A stretch of 64,000 nucleotides of DNA from Caenispirillum bisanense (lineage in GTDB: Bacteria; Pseudomonadota; Alphaproteobacteria; Rhodospirillales; Rhodospirillaceae): the NCBI RefSeq assembly GCF_900230255.1, contig NZ_OCNJ01000003.1:233435-297434 (forward strand), given 5' to 3'. The position numbers and the translations under genes were made by a program. This document shows positions 1 through 8,287 of this stretch, in pieces. Position 1 is the stretch's first letter; the number at the start of each line of letters is the position of its first letter. Below the pieces are notes generated by a model. That model was not told the DNA's origin. It worked only from the letters and a program-made list of their open reading frames with translations, and did no database searches.

Positions 1-1
1 A

Positions 2-77
2 TGCGCGGGTCGAGCCCGCGCATGACAAGGTTTTGAGATCGCTGAGGAAATTGCCATGGCCGGGCGTGACCCGGCCA
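2..77. repeat. Extragenic palindromic repeat, copy 1
   Basis: Two palindromes joined by about 34 bases. The first, at 2-22, has arms TGCGCGGG and CCCGCGCA around TCGAG. The second, at 57-77, has arms TGGCCGGG and CCCGGCCA around CGTGA. The same arrangement recurs at 145-220, so this is a repeated element rather than chance GC-rich pairing. It is non-coding and resembles the REP-like hairpin pairs common between genes in alphaproteobacterial genomes. Confidence 0.6.
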
Positions 78-144
78 CCCGCGGCGTCACGGCCGGCGGC
101 CGCGGGCGCCGTCCTCCACGGCAGGCACCCGTGCACGCCGTGGG

Positions 145-220
145 TGCGCGGGTCGAGCCCGCGCATGACAAGTGGTTGAAATTTCTCCTTAAATTGTCAT
201 GGCCGGACTTGATCCGGCCA
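145..220. repeat. Extragenic palindromic repeat, copy 2
   Basis: Second copy of the element at 2-77, offset by 143 bases. The first palindrome (145-165) is identical to that of copy 1. The second (200-220) has arms TGGCCGGA and TCCGGCCA around CTTGA, so its changes compensate and keep the stem paired. The spacer is AT-richer than the surroundings. Bases 221-387 contain no gene I can support. They lead into the SGNH hydrolase, whose ribosome site AGGAG lies at about 374-378. Confidence 0.6.
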
Positions 221-387
221 TCCACGGCGCCACCGGCGGCGGCCGTGGCGTCCTGTGCCTCGGCGGGCGGAAGGTGCGTCCCCACCCGCTGTGACAACCG
301 CCTCCGCCGCCCCGGAAACGTTAACCCGGCGGTAAGAGACCGGCCTCACTGTCGCGGCAGCCGTCCCCGTGCCAGGAGCCGCCGTCC

Positions 388-1134
388 ATGTCCCTCCGCC
401 GTCTCATCGCCCTTGCCGCCGTCGCCCTCGTGGCGGGACCGGCCGCCGCCTCGGCCGCGTCCGAGCGCTGCGCCGTCGCCGCCACGGCCCATCCGCCGCT
501 GCCGCGGGTGGCGCGGCTGGTGACCGAGGGGCAGCCGCTGCGCATCGTCGCCATCGGCTCGTCAAGCACCGAGGGTACCGGCGCCACCAGCCCCGACCGC
601 ACCTATCCGGCGCAGCTGCGCGCCATCCTCGCCACCGGGCGCCCGGCGGTCGCGGCGGAAATCGTCAACAGCGGCATCGGCGGCGAGACGGTGGGCATGA
701 ACATGGCGCGGCTGGACCGCGACGTGCTGGCGCACCGCCCTGACCTCGTCATCTCGCAGATCACCACCAACGACGTCTTCCGCAACGTGCCGCAGGCGAC
801 CTATGCCGCCGAAGCGCGGGAGGGCATCCGACGCCTGCGCGCCGGCGGCGCCGACGTCATCCTCATGGAGCCGCAGTACCTCGCCGCCAAGGCGGGCGAC
901 GGCGCCTTCCTGGCCGCCGTCGCCACGGTGCGCGAGCTCGGGGCGGAGTTCGGGCTGCCGGTGGTCGCGCGCTTCGACTTCATGAAGCAGTGGCTGGACG
1001 ACGGCCGCTTCACACCGACCGACCTGCTGTCGGCCGACGGCCTGCATATGACCGACGCCAGCTACCGCTGCCTCGCCGAGGTGGTGGCCGACATCGTGGC
1101 GCCGCCGGCCGTCGCCACCGCCTCGGGCGGCTGA
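388..1134 (+). CDS. Secreted SGNH/GDSL-family hydrolase
   Basis: A 248-residue exported hydrolase of the SGNH fold, the esterase/lipase/acyl-hydrolase group. An N-terminal signal peptide (about 1-24, ending in an Ala-rich ASA-type cleavage site) sends it to the periplasm. The family blocks are visible in order: block I GSSST around residues 57-61 with the nucleophilic serine, block II NSGIGGE around 95-100, block III TTND around 126-129, and the terminal DGLH dyad near residue 220. The start is ATG at 388, preceded by AGGAG at good spacing. It stands alone, convergent with the PQQ dehydrogenase. The substrate cannot be read from sequence. Confidence 0.85.
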   Translation: MSLRRLIALAAVALVAGPAAASAASERCAVAATAHPPLPRVARLVTEGQPLRIVAIGSSSTEGTGATSPDRTYPAQLRAILATGRPAVAAEIVNSGIGGETVGMNMARLDRDVLAHRPDLVISQITTNDVFRNVPQATYAAEAREGIRRLRAGGADVILMEPQYLAAKAGDGAFLAAVATVRELGAEFGLPVVARFDFMKQWLDDGRFTPTDLLSADGLHMTDASYRCLAEVVADIVAPPAVATASGG

Positions 1135-1147
1135 CACACCCCCCGGC

Positions 1148-3535
1148 TCATTGCGGCAGGGCGTAGGCGATGACGGCGTCGCCCGCCTTGGTGCCGAGCG
1201 ACCCGTGGCCGCCGGCGATCACCAGCACGTACTGCCGGCCGTCGGCGCCCTCGTAGCTCATGGGCGTCGCCTGTCCCCCGGCGGGCAGGCGGGCGCGCCA
1301 CAGCTCGTCGCCCGTCGCCACGTCGTAACCGCGCACGTAGTAGTCGAGCGTCCCCGACAGGAAGGCGACGCCGCCCGCGGTCACCACGGGGCCGCCCAGG
1401 TCGGGCACGCCCATGGCGAAGGGCAGGGGCACCGGCGCCATGTCGCGCACGGTGCCGTTCTTGTGCATCCAGACGATCTCGCCGGTGGTCAGGTCTGCCG
1501 CCGAAACGTAGCCCCACGGCGGCTGCTGGCAGGGCAGGCCGATGGGCGACAGGAAGGGCTTCAGCTCCACCGCGTAGGGCGCGCCGAAGTTCTCGTTGAG
1601 CGCCGGCAGGCTGCCCTCGGGCGCCTTCGTGTTGACGTACAGGGACTCGTCGTCCTCGCGCGGGATCAGCCTGGACGTGAAGGCGAGGTAGGCGGGCGTC
1701 GAGAAGGCGATCTGGCGGTGCGGGTCGACGGCGATGCCGCCCCAGTTGAAGACGCCGAAGTTGCCGGGATAGATGAGCGAGCCCTGCAGCGACGGCGGCG
1801 TGTAGCGACCCTCGTAGCGCAGCTGCTTCAACTGGATGCGGCAGGCGAGCTGGTCGAACAGCGTCGCGCCCCACATGTCGGCGCCGTCGAGCGGCGGCGG
1901 ATCGTAGCTGAGCGCCGATACCGGCTGGGTCGCGGCGGTGTGGTCCCCTTCGGCGGCACCCTGCGGCGCCACGACCTCGGTCACCGGCAGGATGGGCTCG
2001 CCGGTGCGGCGGTCGAGGACGTAAAGGTCGCCCTGCTTGGTGGGCTGCACCAGGGCCGGCACGGTCTCGGCGTCGATGGTGAGGTCGACGAGGCTCGGCT
2101 GGGCCGGCACGTCGTAGTCCCACAGGTCGTGGTGGACGGTCTGGAAGTGCCACCGCGGCATCCCCGTTCGCAGGTCCAGCGCGACCACCGACGTCGAGTA
2201 GCGCTCCACCATCGCGCTGCGGTTGCCGCCGAACTGGTCGGGCGGCTGGTTGCCGAGCGGCACGTAGACCAGCCCCAGGTCCTCGTCCGCCGCCGAGATG
2301 GACCAGCTGTTGGGGGAATTGGGCGTGTAGGTCTCGCCCTCGGGCAGCGGGTCGGTCTGGGTCGGGTTCGCAGGGTCCCAGTTCCACAGCAGGTCGCCCG
2401 TCGCCGCGTCGAAGCCGCGGATGACGCCCGACGGCTCGCTGGTCGAGACGTTGTCGAGCACGGTGCCGCCGATCACCACCACGTCGCGCGTCACCACCGG
2501 CGGCGAGGTGGAGTAGTACGCGCCGGGGTTCACGTTGGGCATGTGCTGCCACAGGTCGACGTCGCCGTTGCCGCCGAACTGCTCGCACCGGGTGCCGGTT
2601 TCCGGGTCGAGGGCGATGAGGCGGCCGTCGGCGGTCGGCATGTAGAGGCGGGCGTCGCAGCGCTCGCCTGCGCCCGCATCCGCTCCCGCCGCCTGCGCGG
2701 CCGGCGGGCGGTAGCCGAGGCCGCGGCAGGTGAGGTGCTGCAGGGCCAGCTCGCCCTGGATCTTCGGGTCGAAGCGCCACAGTTCCTCGCCCGTGTCGGG
2801 GTCCAGCGCGATGACGAACTGGTGCGGCGTGCACAGGAACAGGCGGTCGCCGATCTTCAGCGGCGTCACCTCGAAGGTGGTTTCCGTCGGGTCGCCCGGC
2901 TGGCCGCGCATGTCGCCGGTGTGATACTCCCACGCCACTTCCAGCCGGTCGACGTTCTCCGGCGTGATCTGGGCGAGCGGGCTGTAGCGCTTGCCGTCGT
3001 GGGTGCGGCCATAGGCGTGCCACTCGCCGGCCGGGATGCCGAAGGTTTCCGCCGCCGCGCCGGCCGGAGCCTCGGCGACGCGCCCGGCGATGCGGTGCGG
3101 ATCGGTGAACCAGGACGCGACGGCGACCGCCAGCGACACCGCCAGCACCACGGCGAGCGGCAGGCCGGGCCGGCGCGCCAGGGTGCCGCCGGTGGGCGCG
3201 CGCAACGGCCGGGTGATCCACGGCAGCAGCAGGAGGGCGCCGAGCACGAAGACCAGCCCGCCGCGCGTCGCAAGCGGCCACCAGTCGAGCCCCGCCTCCC
3301 GTAATGCCCAGGCGAGCGTTCCCGCCACGACCGCCGCGAAGACCCACAAAGCCGCCGGACGGCCGGCGACGAGCAGCGCCGCCGTCGCCAGCAGACCGAG
3401 GCCGGCGATCAGGTAGAACCACGATCCGCCGAGGGCGATCAGCCACCCGCCGCCGGCGGCGAGCGCGAGGCCGCACAGGGCGAGCACCGCGGCCAGAATC
3501 CAGACGAGGGCGGAGCGGGGCGAGGCGGCGGCCAT
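1148..3535 (-). CDS. gcd: Membrane-bound PQQ-dependent dehydrogenase (glucose/quinate/shikimate family)
   Basis: Oxidises a sugar or polyol in the periplasm with pyrroloquinoline quinone and passes electrons to ubiquinone. The first 140 or so residues form about five hydrophobic segments, the membrane anchor typical of Gcd/QuiA. After that come a periplasmic PQQ beta-propeller beginning near the family motif GEWHAYGRTHDGKRYSPL and a C-terminal end in VIAYALPQ. The length (795 residues) fits the family. I prefer ATG at 3535, which has GGAGAA upstream, over an in-frame GTG at 3571. No PQQ biosynthesis genes are in the window. Glucose is the commonest substrate, but quinate or another polyol is possible. 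Confidence 0.88.
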   Translation of the reverse strand: MAAASPRSALVWILAAVLALCGLALAAGGGWLIALGGSWFYLIAGLGLLATAALLVAGRPAALWVFAAVVAGTLAWALREAGLDWWPLATRGGLVFVLGALLLLPWITRPLRAPTGGTLARRPGLPLAVVLAVSLAVAVASWFTDPHRIAGRVAEAPAGAAAETFGIPAGEWHAYGRTHDGKRYSPLAQITPENVDRLEVAWEYHTGDMRGQPGDPTETTFEVTPLKIGDRLFLCTPHQFVIALDPDTGEELWRFDPKIQGELALQHLTCRGLGYRPPAAQAAGADAGAGERCDARLYMPTADGRLIALDPETGTRCEQFGGNGDVDLWQHMPNVNPGAYYSTSPPVVTRDVVVIGGTVLDNVSTSEPSGVIRGFDAATGDLLWNWDPANPTQTDPLPEGETYTPNSPNSWSISAADEDLGLVYVPLGNQPPDQFGGNRSAMVERYSTSVVALDLRTGMPRWHFQTVHHDLWDYDVPAQPSLVDLTIDAETVPALVQPTKQGDLYVLDRRTGEPILPVTEVVAPQGAAEGDHTAATQPVSALSYDPPPLDGADMWGATLFDQLACRIQLKQLRYEGRYTPPSLQGSLIYPGNFGVFNWGGIAVDPHRQIAFSTPAYLAFTSRLIPREDDESLYVNTKAPEGSLPALNENFGAPYAVELKPFLSPIGLPCQQPPWGYVSAADLTTGEIVWMHKNGTVRDMAPVPLPFAMGVPDLGGPVVTAGGVAFLSGTLDYYVRGYDVATGDELWRARLPAGGQATPMSYEGADGRQYVLVIAGGHGSLGTKAGDAVIAYALPQ

Positions 3536-3628
3536 GGCATGTTTCTCCGGCGACGAGCAGGATGCGTGCACGGTGAACGCGCGGTTCGCGCCGGCGTTGC
3601 ACTGCGCGGTCGCCTGAGAAGCCGCCCC

Positions 3629-4021
3629 TTACGCGCTGATTTCGTTCGATAGTTCGACGAGATTGCCGTCCGGGTCACGGATGTAGACCGACAGCAGCGG
3701 CGCCCGCGCGCCCGTCCGTTTCACCGGGCCGTCCTCCACCGCCACGCCCTCCGCCGCCAGATGGGCGAGAACGGCCTCCATGGGGGTGGCCGTGCGGAAG
3801 CACAGGTCGGCGGAGCCGGGCAGGGGCGTGCGGGCCTTGGGCTCGAACTCGGCGCCGGCCTGGTGCAGGTTGATCTTCTGACTGCCGAAGGCGAGCGCCG
3901 TGCGCCCGCCGCCGAAGGTGACCGGCTCCATCCCCAGCACCCGGGCATAGAAGTCGGTGGTGACGGCGATGTCGGCGACGGTGAGGACCAAGTGGTCGAG
4001 GGCGTCGAGGCGGATGGTCAC
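3629..4021 (-). CDS. VOC-family (glyoxalase/bleomycin-resistance fold) protein
   Basis: A 130-residue single-domain vicinal-oxygen-chelate protein. It opens with the strand LDHLVLTVAD and closes with YIRDPDGNLVELSN, which supply the His and Glu metal ligands of the fold; the GGGRTALAF segment lies between. Close relatives are annotated as virulence-protein-like or glyoxalase-like, with no fixed reaction. The start is GTG at 4021, sharing four bases with the stop of the upstream LysR gene, so the two are translationally coupled and belong to one leftward unit. Confidence 0.8.
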   Translation of the reverse strand: MTIRLDALDHLVLTVADIAVTTDFYARVLGMEPVTFGGGRTALAFGSQKINLHQAGAEFEPKARTPLPGSADLCFRTATPMEAVLAHLAAEGVAVEDGPVKRTGARAPLLSVYIRDPDGNLVELSNEISA

Positions 4022-4920
4022 GGGGCGGGCTCCACGGCGGCGAGCAATTGAGCGAGCAGCAGGCGGGCGGGCACGGTCAGGGCCTCGCGGTCGCGTACGG
4101 TGATGACGAGGTCGCGGCGCGCCCACGGGTCGGTGAGCGGCACGGCGGCGATGCCCATGCGCCCGAGGTGCGGCCGCACGCAGCCGGCCGGCAGCACTGC
4201 GATGCCGAGCCCGGCCTCCACAAGCCGCATGGCGGCGTCGAAGCTGGTGACGGTCAGGCGCATGCGCAGCTCCGTGCCCGCCTCGCGGGCGGCCTGGGAG
4301 AGCAGGGCCTGCAGGGCGCTGTCGTCGCGCAGCACGATGTGCTCCCACGCCAGCAGGTCGCGGAACTCCGCCGTCTCGCGCGCCGCCGGGGCGGAGCCGG
4401 CCGGCACCACCGCCACCAGCCCGTCGCCGCGGTAGGGCAGGCTGTCGAGCCCCGGCGGCAGATCGACATGGACCGAATGCAGGCCGAGGTCCACCACCCC
4501 GTCCACCACCGCCTGCACCACGCGGGCGCTGGTCATCTGCTCCAGCGCCACGCTGATGCCGGGCTGGGCGGCGGAAAAGGCGGCCAGTTCCTCCGGCAGG
4601 TGCAGCAGCAGGGCGGAGGTATTGGCGGCGAGGCTCACGCGCCCGCGCAGGCCCTCGGCGTATTCCGACAACTCGCCCTGCATGCGGTCGATGATGCCGA
4701 ACAGGCTGCGCGCATGGCGTGCCAGGGCGGCGCCGGCGGCCGTCGGCACCACGCCCTTGCTGTGGCGGGTGAGCAGGGGCGTGCGCAGCGTCGCCTCCAG
4801 GTCGGAGATGCGCTTGGAGACGGCGGAGGCGGCGATGTGCTCGCGGTCCGCCGCCCGCGCGATGTTGCCCTCCTCGGCGACGGCGAGGAACAGCTTGAGG
4901 GTGACGAGGTCGTAGCGCAT
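4018..4920 (-). CDS. LysR-family transcriptional regulator
   Basis: A 300-residue LysR activator/repressor. The N-terminal winged helix-turn-helix spans about residues 3-62 (LKLFLAVAEEGNIARAAD, then AVSKRISDLEATLRTPLL). A periplasmic-binding-like effector domain follows from about residue 90. The start is ATG at 4920. It is translated with the downstream VOC gene through a GTGA overlap and is divergent from cimA, with about 190 bases between their starts. That makes control of the VOC gene, cimA, or itself plausible. The effector is unknown. Confidence 0.85.
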   Translation of the reverse strand: MRYDLVTLKLFLAVAEEGNIARAADREHIAASAVSKRISDLEATLRTPLLTRHSKGVVPTAAGAALARHARSLFGIIDRMQGELSEYAEGLRGRVSLAANTSALLLHLPEELAAFSAAQPGISVALEQMTSARVVQAVVDGVVDLGLHSVHVDLPPGLDSLPYRGDGLVAVVPAGSAPAARETAEFRDLLAWEHIVLRDDSALQALLSQAAREAGTELRMRLTVTSFDAAMRLVEAGLGIAVLPAGCVRPHLGRMGIAAVPLTDPWARRDLVITVRDREALTVPARLLLAQLLAAVEPAP

Positions 4921-5109
4921 GCGGGCATCCGGATGGGTCCTGGTACGCCGTACCCTGCGACATTTTCCTGACATCGCGCAATCTGCGTCTGCGCGCGGCA
5001 GCCATCGCGACGCGCGACGGATGTGTCGCGGCGTGCTGGGGTCTTGGCACGGGCGCCGGGGTGGGGCATTCTCCGCCATTCCCGAATCGTCAAGGCACCA
5101 GGAAGACCG

Positions 5110-6705
5110 ATGACCGACGACAGGCGCGTCTACATCTACGACAGCACGCTGCGCGACGGTGCGCAGACGCACGGTGTGGATTTCTCCGCGGCCGACAAGG
5201 CGGCGATCACGCGCGAACTGGACGCCATCGGCATCGACTACATCGAAGGCGGCTGGCCCGGCGCCAACCCCACCGACGACGCCTTCTTCAAGAACCTGCC
5301 CGAGACGAAGCGCGGCCGCATCGCCGCCTTCGGCATGACGCGGCGCGGCGGCCGCTCGGCCAGCAACGACCCCGGCCTGACGGCGGTGGTGAACGCCGGC
5401 GCGCCGGTGGTGACGCTGGTGGGCAAGAGCTGGGACTTCCAGTGCAAGGTCGCGCTGGGCGTGGAACTCGACGAGAACCTGCGCATGATCGGCGACAGCA
5501 TCGCCCACGCCGGCACGGTGGCGCGCGAGGTGATGTTCGACGCCGAGCACTTCTTCGACGGCTACAAGGCCAACCCCGACTACGCGCTGTCGTGCATCAA
5601 GGCGGCCTACGACGCCGGTGCCCGCTGGGTGGTGCTGTGCGACACCAACGGCGGCACCCTGCCGCACGAGGTGGAGGCCATCGTCGCCGCCGTGACGCGG
5701 GTGGTGCCGGGCGGCAACGTCGGCATCCACTGCCACGACGACACCGGCAACGCCGTCGCCAACAGCCTGGCCGCCGTGCGCGTCGGCGCCCGCCAGATCC
5801 AGGGCACCCTCAACGGCCTGGGCGAGCGCTGCGGCAACGCCAACCTGATCTCCATCATCCCGAGCCTCATGCTCAAGATGGGCTTCGAGACGGGGCTGAC
5901 CGCCGACGACCTGAAGGGCCTGCAGCGCCTGTCGCGCTCGCTCGACGCGCGCCTCAACCGGGTGCCCGACCGCGGCGCGCCCTACGTCGGCGAGAGCGCC
6001 TTCGCTCACAAGGGCGGCCTGCACGTGTCGGCCGTCGCCAAGGACCCCAAGTGCTACGAGCACGTCGACCCGGCCAGCGTCGGCAACCGGCGGCTCATCC
6101 TGGTGTCCAACCAGGCCGGCCTGTCGAACCTGCTGGCGCGGTTCGAGGAGATCGGCATGGAGGTGGACCGCAAGGACCCGCGCCTCGCCCGCCTCATCGA
6201 GCTGGTGAAGGAGCGCGAGTTCCAGGGCTACGCCTACGACGGCGCCTGGGCGAGCTTCGAGCTACTGGCCCGCCGCATGCTGGAAGACGTGCCCGAGTAC
6301 TTCAAGGTCGACGCCTTCCGCGTCATCGACGAACGGCGCTGGAACGCCAAGGGCAAGCTCATCACCCTGTCGGAGGCCATCGCCAAGCTGACGGTGAAGG
6401 GCGAGCGGGTGATGTCGGTGGCCGAGGGTGACGGCCCGGTCAACGCGCTCGACGCCTGCCTGCGCAAGCTGCTGCTGCCGCGCTACCCGCAGCTCGGCGA
6501 CCTGCGGCTGGTGGACTTCAAGGTCCGCATCCTCAACCCCGATGCGGCGACGGCGGCGGTGACCCGCGTCACCATCGAAAGCGCCGACGGCACCGGCACC
6601 CGCTGGACCACGGTCGGCGTTTCGGAAAACATCATCGACGCGTCTTTCGAGGCGTTGTCGGACAGCATCAACTTCAAGCTCTACCGCGAGGGCGCCACCG
6701 CCTGA
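5110..6705 (+). CDS. cimA: (R)-citramalate synthase
   Basis: Condenses pyruvate and acetyl-CoA to (R)-citramalate, the threonine-independent entry to isoleucine synthesis. The 531 residues comprise an HMGL-like TIM barrel (STLRDGAQTHGVDF near the N terminus, HCHDDTGNAVAN in the metal-binding strand) and a C-terminal LeuA-type dimer/allosteric domain. The DGAQT motif and overall length fit the CimA branch better than 2-isopropylmalate synthase. The start is ATG at 5110 with AGGAAG just upstream; in-frame upstream codons lack a ribosome site. Feedback control by isoleucine is usual in the family but not shown here. Confidence 0.88.
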   Translation: MTDDRRVYIYDSTLRDGAQTHGVDFSAADKAAITRELDAIGIDYIEGGWPGANPTDDAFFKNLPETKRGRIAAFGMTRRGGRSASNDPGLTAVVNAGAPVVTLVGKSWDFQCKVALGVELDENLRMIGDSIAHAGTVAREVMFDAEHFFDGYKANPDYALSCIKAAYDAGARWVVLCDTNGGTLPHEVEAIVAAVTRVVPGGNVGIHCHDDTGNAVANSLAAVRVGARQIQGTLNGLGERCGNANLISIIPSLMLKMGFETGLTADDLKGLQRLSRSLDARLNRVPDRGAPYVGESAFAHKGGLHVSAVAKDPKCYEHVDPASVGNRRLILVSNQAGLSNLLARFEEIGMEVDRKDPRLARLIELVKEREFQGYAYDGAWASFELLARRMLEDVPEYFKVDAFRVIDERRWNAKGKLITLSEAIAKLTVKGERVMSVAEGDGPVNALDACLRKLLLPRYPQLGDLRLVDFKVRILNPDAATAAVTRVTIESADGTGTRWTTVGVSENIIDASFEALSDSINFKLYREGATA

Positions 6706-6744
6706 GGCGGCGGGGCGCACTTCCGGTACGGCACGATTGGACCG

Positions 6745-7617
6745 ATGGCAGGAACAGACAGAACCCGGGCCCGCGAGGCGGTGATCGACCCGCTCGCGCC
6801 CATCATCATCCTCGACCGCCCGCAGCTCGGGGAGAACGTCGGCACGGCGGCGCGCGCCATGCTCAACTGCGGCCTGACGCAGATGCGCCTGGTGCAGCCG
6901 CGCGAGGACCATCTGGGCGAGAAGGCGATCGCCGCCTCGTCGGGCGCGCTGGAGGTGCTGGAGAAGGCGCAGGTCTTCGACACGCTGGAGGAGGCGGTAG
7001 GGGACCTGCACCGCGTCTACGCCACCACGGCGCGCCGCCGCGACATGATCAAGCCGCTGATGACGCCGAAGCGCGCTGCCGAGGACATGCACGCCCAGGC
7101 GGCGCTCAACCAGCGCACCGGCATCCTGTTCGGCAAGGAGCGCACGGGGCTCGAGAACGACGCCCTCGCCGTGTCCGACATCATCGTCGAGGCGCCGCTC
7201 AATCCGGCCTATTGCTCGCTGAACCTGGCCCAGGCAGTACTGCTCATGGGCTACGAGTGGTACCAGATCAAGGTCGATCCGCCGGCCGAGGTTCTGGTCA
7301 CCAACCAGAGCCAGGTCGCCAGCAAGGACATGGTGTTGCGCTTCTTCGCTCACCTGGAGGCCGAACTGGACGCCAGCGGTTTCCTGCGCGTGCCGGACAA
7401 GCGGCCGTCTATGGTGCGCAACATTCGCAACATGTTCTGGCGCGCCACCCTGACCGAGACCGAGGTGCGCACCCTGCACGGCATCGTCAAGGAACTGCGC
7501 TGGGGCCGCCGCCCCGACCAGCCGCCCTACAGCGGCCGCCAGAAGCCGTCGGAAGTGGGCGAGGAAGCCCTCGCCGCAGCGCCTCCGCCGCCCGACGACG
7601 CGGGGAGCGGCAAGTGA
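6745..7617 (+). CDS. trmJ: TrmJ-like tRNA (cytidine/uridine-2'-O-)-methyltransferase, SPOUT superfamily
   Basis: A 290-residue SpoU/TrmH-family RNA 2'-O-methyltransferase. The three SPOUT motifs are visible: RPQLGENVGTAARAMLNCG near the N terminus, ILFGKERTGLEND in the middle, and NPAYCSLNLAQAVLLMGYEW at the knot. The roughly 100-residue C-terminal extension matches the TrmJ group, which modifies position 32 of tRNA. The stop overlaps the GTG start of bluB by four bases, so the two are co-translated although their functions look unrelated. The exact target is assigned by family only. Confidence 0.82.
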   Translation: MAGTDRTRAREAVIDPLAPIIILDRPQLGENVGTAARAMLNCGLTQMRLVQPREDHLGEKAIAASSGALEVLEKAQVFDTLEEAVGDLHRVYATTARRRDMIKPLMTPKRAAEDMHAQAALNQRTGILFGKERTGLENDALAVSDIIVEAPLNPAYCSLNLAQAVLLMGYEWYQIKVDPPAEVLVTNQSQVASKDMVLRFFAHLEAELDASGFLRVPDKRPSMVRNIRNMFWRATLTETEVRTLHGIVKELRWGRRPDQPPYSGRQKPSEVGEEALAAAPPPPDDAGSGK

Positions 7618-8273
7618 CGGCCGCGGGGGGCGGCTCGGCGCCGGTCTTCGACCAGCGCTTCCGCGCCCAGCTGCGCGACCTGATCGCGTGGCGCCGCGAC
7701 ATCCGCCACTTCAAGCCGGACCCCCTGGACCCGGCGCTGGTGGACGACCTCGTCCGGCTGGCCTGCCAGGCGCCCTCGGTCGGCAACAGCCAGCCGTGGC
7801 GCTTCGTGCTGGTGGAGGACCCGGCCCTGCGGGTGCGGGTGCGGGCCAATTTCGCCGCTGCCAATTCGGAAGCCCTGCACGAATACGAGGGCGAGCGGGC
7901 CAAGCTCTACGCCTCGCTGAAGCTGGCCGGCCTCGACAAGGCGCCGGTGCAGATGGCGGTGTTCTGCGATGCCGCCGGGGCGCTCGGTCACGGTCTCGGC
8001 TCCCGGACGGTGCCGGAGACGCTGATGCATTCGGTGGCCGGCGCGGTGACGCTCCTCGCCCTGGCGGCGCGGGCGCATGGGGTGGGCGTCGGCTACGTCT
8101 CCATCCTCGACCCGCAGCGCCTGTGCGAGGATCTGGAGGTGCCGGCGGACTGGCATTTCGTCGCCTACCTGTGCCTCGGCTACCCGGGCATCGAGGACAG
8201 CGACGTGCCGGAACTGCAGCGCCGCGGCTGGCAGGACCGGCTGGAATACCGGAGCTTCGTGCACCGGCGGTAA
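7614..8273 (+). CDS. bluB: 5,6-dimethylbenzimidazole synthase
   Basis: Converts reduced FMN and oxygen to 5,6-dimethylbenzimidazole, the lower ligand of cobalamin. The 219-residue nitroreductase-fold protein carries the BluB hallmarks WRRDIRHF near residue 23, APSVGNSQPWRF near 60, and HGVGVGYVSILDP in the C-terminal half. The start is GTG at 7614 with GGGGAG upstream, overlapping the methyltransferase stop. No other cobalamin genes lie nearby and no cobalamin riboswitch was seen. The gene implies aerobic B12 lower-ligand synthesis by this organism. Confidence 0.9.
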   Translation: MTAAGGGSAPVFDQRFRAQLRDLIAWRRDIRHFKPDPLDPALVDDLVRLACQAPSVGNSQPWRFVLVEDPALRVRVRANFAAANSEALHEYEGERAKLYASLKLAGLDKAPVQMAVFCDAAGALGHGLGSRTVPETLMHSVAGAVTLLALAARAHGVGVGYVSILDPQRLCEDLEVPADWHFVAYLCLGYPGIEDSDVPELQRRGWQDRLEYRSFVHRR

Positions 8274-8287
8274 TGGGCCCTCAGGCC

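Noticed and set aside
5044-5060. TTGGCACGGGCGCCGGG as a sigma-54 promoter for cimA
   Set aside because: The position that must be GC ten bases after the GG reads GG, so the -12 element is missing.
7560-7640. Cobalamin riboswitch near bluB
   Set aside because: There is no intergenic space; bluB overlaps the upstream methyltransferase gene by four bases.
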